64,000 bases of DNA, from positions 1 to 64,000 of the forward strand of contig NZ_FQZU01000004.1 of assembly GCF_900142135.1 (NCBI RefSeq), in the 5' to 3' direction. The notes beneath the pieces are model-generated. The model was not told where the DNA came from. It saw only the letters and a program-made list of their open reading frames with translations, and did no database searches. The stretch comes from Desulfatibacillum alkenivorans DSM 16219 (lineage in GTDB: Bacteria; Desulfobacterota; Desulfobacteria; Desulfobacterales; Desulfatibacillaceae). Below, in pieces: positions 1 to 8,571 of this stretch. Position 1 is the stretch's first letter. Each line of letters starts with the position of its first letter. The position numbers and the translations under genes are program-made.

Positions 1-254
1 ACAGCAAGATCCGCTGCCATCTCCTGACCTGCCTTTTGGCGCTCACCTGCCTGCGGCTTTTGGAAATCAAGGTGAAAGGGAAGTACAGCGGCGGAACCAT
101 CATGGAAGAAATGCAGAACCTGAACTGCGTCCTCACCTGGAATAAGGGGGAAAAGTCCCCCAAGGTGCGGATTGAAGATCCCAACCCCATCCAGGAGGAG
201 GTCCTGAAGGCCCTGGGATACGCCATCAAAGACGGTTGGGTTCTACAGATATAG
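1..254 (+). CDS. IS4/IS1634-like transposase, C-terminal fragment (cut by window edge)
   Basis: The reading frame is open from the first bases of the window and ends at the TAG at 252-254, so only about 83 C-terminal residues are present. The segment reading RCHLLTCLLALTCLRLLE resembles the 'H-hydrophobic-LALL-RLLE' stretch that closes the catalytic core of IS1634/IS4-type DDE transposases. After it comes a short charged tail ending GWVLQI. The part carrying the DDE residues lies outside the window, so I cannot say whether the element is intact. The terminal inverted repeat should lie just downstream but cannot be identified without the other end. An internal TTG at 36 is an unlikely true start. 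The family call is by motif recognition only. Confidence 0.55.
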   Translation, partial: SKIRCHLLTCLLALTCLRLLEIKVKGKYSGGTIMEEMQNLNCVLTWNKGEKSPKVRIEDPNPIQEEVLKALGYAIKDGWVLQI

Positions 255-366
255 CTGAAATATCGTCCATTATATCAAATCATTAGGATGCATATAGGCC
301 ATTAACTCTGAAAGTCCTGTCCAAGACGAGAGATTCATTTTAGGAGTTAATGTTACCGCTTTTGTG

Positions 367-420
367 CAAGCCGCCAAACAAGGACTTATGTTACAATTAT
401 GCAGGAATGAAGGCGGCTTG
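367..420. repeat. Inverted repeat upstream of the Nif11-like gene
   Basis: A perfect 9-bp inverted repeat (CAAGCCGCC at 367-375, GGCGGCTTG at 412-420) with a 36-base loop lies just before the ribosome binding site of the gene at 448. It is followed by an A-rich run rather than a T run, so it is not a normal plus-strand terminator. It could be a leader structure or part of the border of the neighbouring insertion element. Confidence 0.35.
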
Positions 421-447
421 TTTGGATAAAAAAAAGGGAGAAAAATA

Positions 448-696
448 ATGACCGTGGCAAATGCGCAAAAATTCATAAAACGGGGGCTGACAGACAGCGA
501 ACTCAGGGCCCGCTTGAACAGGGCGGCGGATCCGGGTGAGATTCAACAAATTTTGGAGGAGGAAGACCTGGGCTTCACTCCCGGCGAGTTCGATGAAGCC
601 TATCATCATGCCCTCACAGAGTGCCAGACAAACGACGCCGCAAACCAAATCAAGGAATTCGAAGGCTGGTGGGATCTTTTGTTCCGGACATTTTAA
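448..696 (+). CDS. Nif11-like leader-type small protein
   Basis: An 82-residue protein. Residues about 6-55 fit the Nif11 domain: an N-terminal FIKRGLTDSELRARL helix, an ADPGEI turn, and an amphipathic helix followed by GFTPGEFDEA. In other bacteria this domain is either the leader of ribosomally made peptides (Nif11-type precursors) or a free-standing small protein of unknown role. The C-terminal part has one Cys and a WWDLLF stretch. No GG/GA cleavage site followed by a Cys/Ser/Thr-rich core is visible, and no maturation enzyme lies nearby, so a peptide-natural-product role is unproven. The start is supported by an AAGGGAG purine run 7-8 bases before the ATG. It stands alone between a transposase remnant and a regulator gene. 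Confidence 0.65.
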   Translation: MTVANAQKFIKRGLTDSELRARLNRAADPGEIQQILEEEDLGFTPGEFDEAYHHALTECQTNDAANQIKEFEGWWDLLFRTF

Positions 697-723
697 GTTT
701 GGGGCGCCTTACACGCCTCAAAT

Positions 724-1071
724 TCACTTTGCGTCACTATTCGATGTTCTTAGCGCCCACTTTTCCGCCCAGTCATTCAATGGCGCCAGCATAACGAACA
801 ACTCCTCTCCGTCCTGGGTCAGCCGGTAGCCTTCCTCGGTCAATTCCACGGCCCCCGCCTCCCTGAGCTCCCTCAAACGTTGATTTAAAAGCGTGGGCGA
901 CAAGCCCCCGCTGGCCTCCTGCAAGCCCCGAAACCGAAAAGGGCCGTCCCTCAGCTCCCATATGATCCTCAACGCCCAACGGCGTCCCAGCAGATCCAGC
1001 AAGGCCATGATCGGACGGCCCGACTCGGAGCTGCGCACCTTTTTTCCCGGTTTTGGAAGGGATTTTGCCAT
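724..1071 (-). CDS. HxlR-family winged-helix transcriptional regulator
   Basis: A 115-residue protein with the HxlR (DUF24) winged-helix pattern: MALLDLLGRRWALRIIWELRDGPFRFRGLQ, then GLSPTLLNQRLRELREAG (recognition helix) and the wing region EEGYRLTQDGEEL. These proteins bind palindromes as dimers and often control the gene next door. It is divergent from the carboxymuconolactone-decarboxylase-like gene at 1161, and a perfect palindrome lies between the two. The conserved N-terminal Cys used for redox sensing in some HxlR members is absent, so the signal is probably not a thiol switch. The ATG at 1071 follows an AGGAAAAAG stretch. Confidence 0.85.
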   Translation of the reverse strand: MAKSLPKPGKKVRSSESGRPIMALLDLLGRRWALRIIWELRDGPFRFRGLQEASGGLSPTLLNQRLRELREAGAVELTEEGYRLTQDGEELFVMLAPLNDWAEKWALRTSNSDAK

Positions 1072-1105
1072 AATTTTTCACTTTTTCCTGGCGCTATTAA
1101 AAACG

Positions 1106-1121
1106 TAGCACTATAGTGCTA
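1106..1121. promoter_or_regulatory. Palindromic operator between HxlR and CMD genes
   Basis: TAGCACTATAGTGCTA is a perfect 16-bp palindrome in the 89-bp divergent spacer. The half site recurs as TAGCAC at 1131-1136, and a GCGCTATT variant lies at 1091. A dyad in the shared spacer is what an HxlR dimer repressing both genes would need. This is inferred from symmetry and context. Confidence 0.6.
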
Positions 1122-1160
1122 TTTAATTTGTAGCACCTCAACCCAAAGGAGGCAAGAAAA

Positions 1161-1715
1161 ATGACCCAACAACGCATAGCCATGGTAAATCCGCCCTATG
1201 AACAGGAAACAAAGGAAGAGCTGGAAAAGATAATGCCCCCGGGCATAGAGCCTTTGAAGCTGTTTAAAACCCTCGCCCAAAATCCGAGGGTGTTGAAAAA
1301 GTTTCGCCGCGGGAATCTGTTGGACAGGGGCTCCCTGGAGCGCCGCGACCGGGAAATCGTGATCCTGCGCACCTGCGCCCGATGTGGATCGGAATATGAA
1401 TGGGGCGTGCACACGGCCTATTTCGCCGAACGATTCGGCATTTTCCAAGAGCAGATCGCCGCTACGGTGCATGGCGACGGCCAAAGCCCATGCTGGGGGG
1501 ATAAGGATCGCCTGTTAATCCGCATGGTGGACGAGTTGCACGATTCAGCCCAAATTTCCGACGGCCTTTGGGATGGGCTCGCCGCCGCCTGGAATCCTGA
1601 CCAGTTGGTGGAGTTGATTGTTCTGACGGGTTTTTACCACACGGTCTCATTTGTTACGAACGGGGCGAAAGTGGAGTTGGAGGCGTTCGCCGCCCGATTT
1701 CCCGACGAGGCATGA
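1161..1715 (+). CDS. Carboxymuconolactone decarboxylase (AhpD-like) family protein
   Basis: A 184-residue protein of the CMD/AhpD-like alpha-helical family. The core motif LRTCARCGSEYEWGVH (around residues 70-85) matches the family's R-x-x-C-x-YEW-x-x-H signature. The YEW and His are the typical active-site positions, and the CARC is an additional CxxC. Members include gamma-carboxymuconolactone decarboxylases, AhpD-type disulfide reductants and many uncharacterised oxidoreductase-like proteins. The substrate cannot be told. The ATG at 1161 has a strong AAAGGAGG site 8 bases upstream. It is divergent from the HxlR gene at 724-1071 and is probably controlled by it through the palindrome at 1106. 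Confidence 0.85.
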   Translation: MTQQRIAMVNPPYEQETKEELEKIMPPGIEPLKLFKTLAQNPRVLKKFRRGNLLDRGSLERRDREIVILRTCARCGSEYEWGVHTAYFAERFGIFQEQIAATVHGDGQSPCWGDKDRLLIRMVDELHDSAQISDGLWDGLAAAWNPDQLVELIVLTGFYHTVSFVTNGAKVELEAFAARFPDEA

Positions 1716-1717
1716 TT

Positions 1718-1757
1718 AAAAAAGGCCGGACAGCCCCAAAACGGACGTCCGGCCTTT
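1718..1757. terminator. Bidirectional intrinsic terminator (CMD / Pmp3)
   Basis: An 11-bp perfect stem (AAAGGCCGGAC 1721-1731, GTCCGGCCTTT 1747-1757) with a 15-base loop lies right after the CMD stop. The six A's at 1718-1723 give a U-run on the minus strand, so it also serves the convergent gene at 1836-2000. It is weaker in the plus direction. Confidence 0.7.
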
Positions 1758-1835
1758 CTGCTTTGTGAACGTATTGTTACGCCTAAAGAGCAGGCTTTCC
1801 GGCGAGCGCCTGAAAGAACCGTCCCGCCGGCGACC

Positions 1836-2000
1836 TTACTTGAAGCTAACCCACAAGGCGTGGACAATGCCCGGCACATAAAAGAAAATGCACAGGATGA
1901 TGTTTATGATCAACGGCGTTCCCACGCCGCTTTTCAAAAATACAGCCACCGGGGGAAGAAGCAAGCAAAGAATGAGCATGATAATTGTGTTGTCTTTCAT
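1836..2000 (-). CDS. Pmp3/YqaE (UPF0057) family small membrane protein
   Basis: A 54-residue protein made almost entirely of two hydrophobic helices, with the family pattern LLLPPVAVFLKSG then IILCIFFYVPGIVHALWV. Pmp3/YqaE proteins are stress-induced inner-membrane proteolipids thought to affect membrane potential; the exact molecular role is unknown. I chose the ATG at 2000 rather than the upstream in-frame start at 2069. A GAGGAGGC site sits about 10 bases before it, and the family normally starts a few residues before the first helix. It is monocistronic, convergent with the CMD gene across the terminator at 1718. Confidence 0.85.
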   Translation of the reverse strand: MKDNTIIMLILCLLLPPVAVFLKSGVGTPLIINIILCIFFYVPGIVHALWVSFK

Positions 2001-2098
2001 CGCGTAAAAAGCCTCCTCGTGCAATATTAGCATCCTAACAAGTCCCGGATAAACTTCATGTTTGAACACTGTACAAAAAGCCGCCTGCTATTGTCCAT

Positions 2099-2133
2099 AA
2101 AAAAGCCGCCGGAAGAGAGGCTCCGGCGGCTTT
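2099..2133 (-). terminator. Intrinsic terminator of the liv operon
   Basis: Perfect 11-bp stem (AAAGCCGCCGG 2102-2112, CCGGCGGCTTT 2123-2133) with a 10-base loop. On the minus strand it ends in a run of U from the A's at 2099-2104. It lies 77 bp past the livF stop. Confidence 0.8.
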
Positions 2134-2209
2134 GATTTGTCAAATTTATGCGGCGGGTTAACCGATTAGCTGGATTTTGGAAGCGGAAAACTTCTTAGCG
2201 CCCCGGTCC

Positions 2210-2922
<713 letters not shown>

Positions 2923-2923
<1 letters not shown>

Positions 2924-3693
2924 CAGTATTCAATCTCCTTGCCCAGGTACGCCTCGATCACCTGGGGGTGGTTTCGGATTTCCTCGGGCTCGCCTTCCGC
3001 GATCACTTCGCCGAAAACCAAAGCCTGGATTCTTTCGCACAATTCCATGACGAACTTCAATCGGTGCTCAATCAACAGAATGGCCATTTTATATTCCCCG
3101 TGGACCAGGCGGATGATTTCCATAATCTGGTCCAGTTCCTCGGGGTTCATGCCGGCCGTGGGCTCGTCCAGCAACAGAATCTTGGGGTCCGTGGCCAGCG
3201 CCCGGGCGATTTCCATCCTGCGTTGGGCGCCGTAAGGCAAATTGCCCACAAGCTGGTCCGCAAACTGATCCAATTTCACCAGGGCCAGCAGGTCCATGGC
3301 CTTGTTGGTCATCTGGGTTTCTTCTCTTTTCCTGCGGGCGCCGCCGAAAAAAGCCCCGAACAGGCCGTAGGTTATTTTGGAGTAACACGCCATTTTAACG
3401 TGTTCCAAAACCGTCATATGGCGCCACAGGCAAAGGTTCTGAAAGGTGCGCCCGATGCCCCTGGCCGCAATCTGGTAGGGCTGAAACCCTTCGATGCTCC
3501 AGTTGTTCAGCAAAACCTGGCCTTCCGTGGGCGTCAGGATGCCGGTCATCATGTTGAACACGGTGGTCTTGCCCGCGCCGTTGGGACCGATCAACCCCCG
3601 GATGTCCCCGGGATTCATGGTGAGATTGTAATTTTTTACCGCCTGAAGCCCTCCGAATCGAATGCTCAGGTCTTTAATTTCCAATAAAGGCAT
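2923..3693 (-). CDS. livG: Branched-chain amino acid-type ABC transporter ATPase LivG
   Basis: A 256-residue ABC ATPase. Walker [10 protein letters not shown] is near residue 35. [19 protein letters not shown] is a variant signature (PYGxQRR, typical of LivG), followed by Walker [16 protein letters not shown]. The extended stretch between Walker A and the signature is usual for LivG, which lowers any doubt about LivG versus LivF. It works with LivF on the cytoplasmic face of the LivHM permease. The livM stop lies about 40 bases upstream, and its own stop overlaps the livF start. Confidence 0.93.
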
Positions 3694-3733
3694 AATATCC
3701 TCGCCGGTTGCTTGGCCTTTTCAATATCAAGGC

Positions 3734-5038
3734 TTAATTTCTCGGCCTGACCAGTTGCTTGACGTTAAACTCCTTGAATGCAATCAGCCCCGTGGGCCTG
3801 AAAATCATGACAAGGATGAGCAGCAGAGGAATAATGATCCACTTGAACAGCTCCAGGGGGCGCAAGGCCTCGCCCAGAAGGCTGATGCTCACTGCGCCCA
3901 CAATGGACCCGTGCACGGAATTGAGGCCGCCGAAATAAACCATGGCCAGAATTTCGGCCAGCCTTTGGAGCCCGAAAGAAGCCGGGTTTACGTAGCGCAG
4001 GATGTGGGCGAAAAGCCCGCCCGCCGCTCCGGCCCAAAAAGCCCCGAATAAAAATCCCACCATTTTGGTGCGCCTGGTGTTGACCGTCATGGCGTCCGCA
4101 GCGGACTCATCGTCTCGGACTGCGTTCAACGCCTTGCCCAAGGTGGACCGGACGAAATTGTTAATGACCCAGATGCACAGGACCGTCCAGCCGAAGACCA
4201 TGGGAAGGCTGGCGTAGTTGGGCTGACTTCCCAAGCCTCTGGGGCCGCCGACCACTTCCAGGTTTTCGATCAGGCTTTTGACGATGAACATGAAGGCCAG
4301 GGATATGATGGCCAAATAGTCGCCCCTGGTCCTGAATGACGGTATGGCTATAACCAAGGCTCCTAAAGCGGCGGCGAAGCCTCCAAGAATAATGGCCACG
4401 GGAAAAAAGTAGACGCCCATGCTGGGGGAAAGCAACGCCTCGCCGAAAAAACGGTCGTTGGTGAACAGGACCAGGGTGAACACCGAAGCTGCATAGGCCC
4501 CAAGAGCCATGAATCCGGGATGGGAGCAGGAAAACTCCCCCATGTATCCGTTGATTACATTTAGGCTTAACGTCAGCATGACAGCCACCAGCGTGAATTT
4601 GAGCGTCATCAACCGGTATGCGCTGAGGTCCGCCCACAAATGCAGCGCCAGGTACAACAAGGCCAAATGCAAAACCACGGAAAACATGGGCGAAATCTTG
4701 TAGATCATTCCTGCAAGCCCGTTGAATACCGGGGCCAGGGCCCTTCCAACAAGAAGGATCGGAATGAAATATACGCCTACAAGAAAAGCCAGGGCGCTGG
4801 GAATCAGGCTAAAGTCCTTGAGCATGATCATGCAGCCGAACAAAACGGGGATCTTGGGAAGCCCGAGCAATTCGGAAATCTGATCCCCCAAAAAACGTTC
4901 AAACAGGACCGCCGCAATTATTCCTGCAAGCCAACCCAACATAGGGACGCAGGAAAAGTAGCTCCTGAAAGCCTTAAAATAGCCTTTTCCGCCTTTGGAC
5001 GGGCCGTTGCTTTGAATTTCTGGTTGCTGGTTAGTCAT
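3734..5038 (-). CDS. livM: Branched-chain amino acid-type ABC transporter permease LivM
   Basis: A 434-residue permease with about ten hydrophobic segments. The conserved stretches LTLKFTLVAVMLTLSLNVIN and RTRGDYLAIISLAF are typical of LivM, as is the loop VGGPRGLGS. The N-terminal extension of about 125 residues, with extra membrane segments before the conserved core, is as in E. coli-type long LivM. I prefer the ATG at 5038, which has AGGG 8 bases upstream. A GTG at 5047 would add three residues. It forms the membrane channel with LivH, whose stop is only 15 bases upstream. Confidence 0.92.
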   Translation of the reverse strand: MTNQQPEIQSNGPSKGGKGYFKAFRSYFSCVPMLGWLAGIIAAVLFERFLGDQISELLGLPKIPVLFGCMIMLKDFSLIPSALAFLVGVYFIPILLVGRALAPVFNGLAGMIYKISPMFSVVLHLALLYLALHLWADLSAYRLMTLKFTLVAVMLTLSLNVINGYMGEFSCSHPGFMALGAYAASVFTLVLFTNDRFFGEALLSPSMGVYFFPVAIILGGFAAALGALVIAIPSFRTRGDYLAIISLAFMFIVKSLIENLEVVGGPRGLGSQPNYASLPMVFGWTVLCIWVINNFVRSTLGKALNAVRDDESAADAMTVNTRRTKMVGFLFGAFWAGAAGGLFAHILRYVNPASFGLQRLAEILAMVYFGGLNSVHGSIVGAVSISLLGEALRPLELFKWIIIPLLLILVMIFRPTGLIAFKEFNVKQLVRPRN

Positions 5039-5053
5039 TGATAACACCCTGTC

Positions 5054-5977
5054 CTATAATCTAAGCCTTGCACTGTGGGGTTCGCCGAAAAAGCCGTGAG
5101 GCCTGAAGGTGAGAATGAGCAAAATAATGGAGTAGGCGATAAAATCGCGCATGGTGGACGGGAATATAAGGGCCACGAAGATTTCGATGAACCCTAACAA
5201 AAAGCCCGCCAGGGTGGCGCCTAAGATGGAGCCGCGCCCTCCAAGAATTGCAGCCACAAAGGCTTTCCAGCCGAACACAATGCCCATGTACGGATCAAGC
5301 ACCGGATAGGCGACCCCGAACAGGCACCCGGCCGAAGCGGCCAGCCCCGAGCCGATGGCGAAGGTCAGCGCCGCAATGACATTGGCGGGCACCCCCATCA
5401 ACGGAACCACAGTGTAGTCAAAAGCCATGGCCCGCATGGCCATGCCCCACTTGGTCTTTTTTACGAACTGATCCAAGGCCAGCATCAGGACGATGGAAAC
5501 CAGCACGATCATGATTTTTTTGTTCGTAATAAAGACTCCGCCCACGTCATAGGTGACGGATTGGATCAGAGAGGGAAACTTGGCCCGCTGCGCGCCCATG
5601 ATGGCCAGCACGCCGGTTTCCAGTATAATGCCTATCATGAGGCCGGTGATGGCGGCCGAAGCGCGGGGGGCTTCCCTTAAAGGCCGATAGCCCACGCGTT
5701 CGATGATGATCCCCACAATGGCGTTCAGCATCATGGCGCATACAATGGTCAACAACAGGACGACCCAGCCGGGAATGGCGATGGTTCCGGCGGCGGCAAG
5801 GGCGGTCAGGGCGGTGGCGACGATGAAGCTGATGTATGCTCCCACCATGAACACGTCCCCGTGGGCGAAATTAAAAAGCATTAACACGCCGTACACCATG
5901 GAGTATCCCAAGGCGATCAGCGCGTAAAAACTCCCCCATTGCAAGGCGTTTACCAGGCTTTGAAAAAAGACGGTCAT
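5054..5977 (-). CDS. livH: Branched-chain amino acid-type ABC transporter permease LivH
   Basis: A 307-residue permease. It starts with the classic LivH N-terminus (LVNALQWGSFYALIALGYSMV, shortened here) and contains the conserved NFAHGDVFMVGAY and the late motif VFGWKAFVAAILGGRGSI. About eight membrane helices are visible. The ATG at 5977 is preceded by AGGAAG. It partners LivM in the inner membrane. A 111-bp spacer with a strong hairpin separates it from the binding-protein gene, which may lower permease relative to binding-protein expression. Confidence 0.93.
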   Translation of the reverse strand: MTVFFQSLVNALQWGSFYALIALGYSMVYGVLMLFNFAHGDVFMVGAYISFIVATALTALAAAGTIAIPGWVVLLLTIVCAMMLNAIVGIIIERVGYRPLREAPRASAAITGLMIGIILETGVLAIMGAQRAKFPSLIQSVTYDVGGVFITNKKIMIVLVSIVLMLALDQFVKKTKWGMAMRAMAFDYTVVPLMGVPANVIAALTFAIGSGLAASAGCLFGVAYPVLDPYMGIVFGWKAFVAAILGGRGSILGATLAGFLLGFIEIFVALIFPSTMRDFIAYSIILLILTFRPHGFFGEPHSARLRL

Positions 5978-6004
5978 AAGATTGCTTCCTGGCTTGCGTA
6001 AGAA

Positions 6005-6038
6005 TGCGGACCCGGCGGTTAAAACCTCCGGGCCCGCA
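6005..6038 (-). promoter_or_regulatory. Stem-loop between livK and livH
   Basis: Two 16-base arms (starting at 6005 and 6023) pair with only two mismatches around a 2-4 base loop. There is no U-run after it on the minus strand. Such hairpins downstream of binding-protein genes commonly stabilise the upstream mRNA or attenuate downstream transcription, giving excess binding protein. Confidence 0.6.
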
Positions 6039-6088
6039 TACTGTCGGTTGGCAAGGTTCCGGCCTGGAATCAGCCGGGAATGATTTTA

Positions 6089-7261
6089 TTACGGACAAAC
6101 GGACTTATAGAACTCGAATTCCCCTTTGTCGTTAATCTTGACGATGACGGCGCACTTGATGGGATCGCCGTCTTCCGTAAAGGTCATTTTACCGGTGATG
6201 CCTTCAAAATCCTTGACCTTGGCCAAGGCGTTGCGCACTGCGGTGCGGTCCTTCTCAATGTTGCCGGTCATTTTGCCCATGGATTCGATGGCCTTTTGGA
6301 CGATTCCCAAAGAGTCCCAGGTCAGCGCGGCGACGTCGTCAGGCACGTAGCCGTATTTTTTCTCGTATCTGTCGATGAAAGCCTTGGTGCTGCCAGTGGC
6401 GCCGGCGGCTGCGTAGTGAGAGCTGAAGAACAGGCCGTAGCAGTCAGGGCCGCACAGGTTGACGGTTTCGGCGGACCCCCAGGAATCGCTTCCTACGATG
6501 GGCTTCTGCCAACCCAGTTCATGAGCCTGCTGCACAATCAGAGCCACTTCGTTGTAATACTGCGGGGTGAAGATGACTTCGGCGCCGGACTGAATGATCT
6601 TGGTCAACTGGGAAGAGAAGTCGGCGTCCTTGGTGGTGAAGCTCTCAAAAGCAACCACGGAGCCGGGGCCGTGGATTTTTTCCCAGGCGATTTTAAAGAA
6701 CTCGGCCAGGCCTTTGGGGTAGTCGCTGGCCACGTCATACAGCACGGCGGCTTTGGCGGCCCCGAATTCTTCGGTGATGAAATTGGCGACGACAGGACCC
6801 TGGAAAGGATCGAGAAAGCAGCCGCGGAAGACGTAAGGACGGTCTTTCGTGGAGTCGGGGTTGGTGGACCAGGGCGTGATCATGGGGGTGGCCCAGTCAT
6901 TAGCCACGCCGCCGGCCGGGACGGCCTGCTTGGAGGACTGGGGGCCGACAATGGCGAGCACTTCGTCCTGGGTGATCATCTTGGTGTTGGCTTTAACCGC
7001 AGACTCGGCTTTGGCCTCGTTGTCCTCGATTACCAGTTCCACCTTGTACTTCTGGCCGCCAACTTCCAGGCCGCCGGCGGCTTCCACATCTTCCAGCCAC
7101 ATCTGTGCTGCGTACTTGCTTCCTTCTCCCACTTTGGGGATGTCCCCGGTTATGGGCGCGTTAATGCCAATCTTGATGGTTTTGGACTTTGCCCAGGCGC
7201 AGGGCGTCAAAGCGAGCGCAATAACCAAACAGCCGATAACAAGTGATAAAGATCTTTTCAT
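6089..7261 (-). CDS. livK: ABC transporter periplasmic substrate-binding protein (LivK-type)
   Basis: A 390-residue type I periplasmic binding protein of the Leu/Ile/Val (Peripla_BP_6) family. A Sec signal peptide (MKRSLSLVIGCLVIALAL, cleaved after CAWA) is followed by IKIGINAPITGDIPKVGEG, the usual first strand and ligand loop. Later come AIVGPQSSKQAVPAGGVAND and DVAALTWDSL, typical of the two lobes. I chose the ATG at 7261; a longer frame to 7405 would bury the signal peptide behind 48 residues. It is first in livKHMGF. The ligand is unknown: family members bind branched-chain, aromatic or other small carboxylates. Confidence 0.92.
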   Translation of the reverse strand: MKRSLSLVIGCLVIALALTPCAWAKSKTIKIGINAPITGDIPKVGEGSKYAAQMWLEDVEAAGGLEVGGQKYKVELVIEDNEAKAESAVKANTKMITQDEVLAIVGPQSSKQAVPAGGVANDWATPMITPWSTNPDSTKDRPYVFRGCFLDPFQGPVVANFITEEFGAAKAAVLYDVASDYPKGLAEFFKIAWEKIHGPGSVVAFESFTTKDADFSSQLTKIIQSGAEVIFTPQYYNEVALIVQQAHELGWQKPIVGSDSWGSAETVNLCGPDCYGLFFSSHYAAAGATGSTKAFIDRYEKKYGYVPDDVAALTWDSLGIVQKAIESMGKMTGNIEKDRTAVRNALAKVKDFEGITGKMTFTEDGDPIKCAVIVKINDKGEFEFYKSVCP

Positions 7262-7885
7262 AGGGCCCCCATAAAGGCTAAAAAAGTTAGTATTTGGGAA
7301 GAATTCAATACTGGCGCGCATTCGATCCAGTCGCAACAATGCCCTAACATAAAACCTGTTTTTTTTCACCTGAAAAAAATTACTGTTAAGCCCTATCTCA
7401 GCCAAATCTTAGCATATTCCCCCGCCCCTGAGGGAAAATCACCCCATTCCGACAGTGCAACCGATATACAGCCCGCTTACCTTTTTCAACAATCGGAACC
7501 TTAATTTCATCCGGGTCCGGTGAACAAAAATTTCAGGCCCGGCCGCCGCGAGATTTTCCGGCCAGGCTATTTCCGGCGGCAAGCCCTTCCATCCGCCTTT
7601 CACTGGCCTCCGTTAGGGCAAGTTCCGCGTTCCATCCGCCTCAAAAAACAGCCGGAACCGGAAGGGACGTCAGTCTATATTATGACGCCCCGCCGGCAAA
7701 TGGATGTCAAAAGCCATAAGGCCTCCCATATTTAGCTCGGATGTGGTATTTTCCGGCCAAATAGCACTTGAAAGGTTGCGCAGTGTAGATAGTCCTGCGG
7801 ACGCTCAATATTGCATATACTGCAGCTTCGGAGGCGCCAGCCTCCCTCACCTACGAACATCCGTGGAAAAAATGGAGGAGGCCTC
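7262..7885. other. Divergent intergenic region, no gene recognised
   Basis: This 624-bp spacer separates the minus-strand livK from the plus-strand acetyltransferase. Short ORFs in it lack ribosome sites and family features. A 6-bp hairpin (GGAGGC/GCCTCC at 7830-7845) lies in the acetyltransferase leader. A TATGTT -10-like box for livK is at 7346-7351 without a convincing -35. I see no clear operator or sigma-54 site. Confidence 0.5.
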
Positions 7886-8515
7886 ATGGAATTGGTTCTG
7901 GCTACGGAAAAGCACGTTGCATCCTATGGGGAACAGATCCTTGATCTAATCCACAGCACTGGCCAGGCGGCCTTCGGCTACCAGTTTGTCAGCCGGGCAT
8001 ATTTTGACCTGATTGTAGGCGCCTCTTTGGCTTCGCCCGGAACATTGTTCGGATACGACAAGATCACCCTTGCCATGGATGGAGGTCGACTGCTTGGCAT
8101 GGAGGCGGGCTTTGCAGGTCCTGAATTCCATTTGCGTAAAAAGGCAATGGCGTCCATTTTTCCTGAACTGATTGAATCAGGCGCTTTACCTGAGGATGCG
8201 GTCAGCGAGATGGGAAAGCGGGGCTATCAATGCAGCTACCTCAATCCCAGCATCCCGAAAAATGTGTATTATGTTCTGACTCTCGCCGTTGACGAGCGGA
8301 ACAGGGGAAAAAAGATCGGCTCCGGCCTGCTTTGCAGTGCCATGGACAAAGCCAAGGCCGCGGGCTATCGGGGCCTGCATCTGGACGTTTTTGCGGATAA
8401 TCCGGCCGTGGACTTTTACAAGTACATAGGGCTTGCGTGCTTGGTTGAAACCCTGGCGCCCGCGCCCAGCCACAACGGCGTTCCCAAAGGCTTGCGCATG
8501 GCCATGGATTTTTAG
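7886..8515 (+). CDS. GNAT-family N-acetyltransferase
   Basis: A 209-residue protein. The C-terminal half carries the GNAT acetyl-CoA fold: the strand YYVLTLAVDERNRGKKIGSGLL contains the R/Q-x-x-G-x-G/A pyrophosphate loop (RGKKIGSG), followed by LHLDVFADNPAVDFYKYIGL, the usual motif B with N-x-x-A-x-x-F/Y-Y. The N-terminal half is less conserved and probably binds the acceptor, which is unknown. I chose the ATG at 7886 with GGAGGAG at 7874-7880. The longer in-frame start at 7811 has no ribosome site. Confidence 0.85.
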   Translation: MELVLATEKHVASYGEQILDLIHSTGQAAFGYQFVSRAYFDLIVGASLASPGTLFGYDKITLAMDGGRLLGMEAGFAGPEFHLRKKAMASIFPELIESGALPEDAVSEMGKRGYQCSYLNPSIPKNVYYVLTLAVDERNRGKKIGSGLLCSAMDKAKAAGYRGLHLDVFADNPAVDFYKYIGLACLVETLAPAPSHNGVPKGLRMAMDF

Positions 8516-8544
8516 AGGAATACGCAACCGGTTCACCAAAGAAC

Positions 8545-8571
8545 GCCGCCGAAAAGGGGGAAATCGGCGGC
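8545..8571 (+). terminator. Probable terminator after acetyltransferase gene
   Basis: An 8-bp perfect stem (GCCGCCGA 8545-8552, TCGGCGGC 8564-8571) with an 11-base loop lies 30 bp after the stop and is followed by CTGCTTTCC. The T-run is weak. Confidence 0.5.

Noticed and set aside
6080-7246. 388-residue frame opposite livK
   Set aside because: No motif or ribosome site; antisense shadow of the binding-protein gene.
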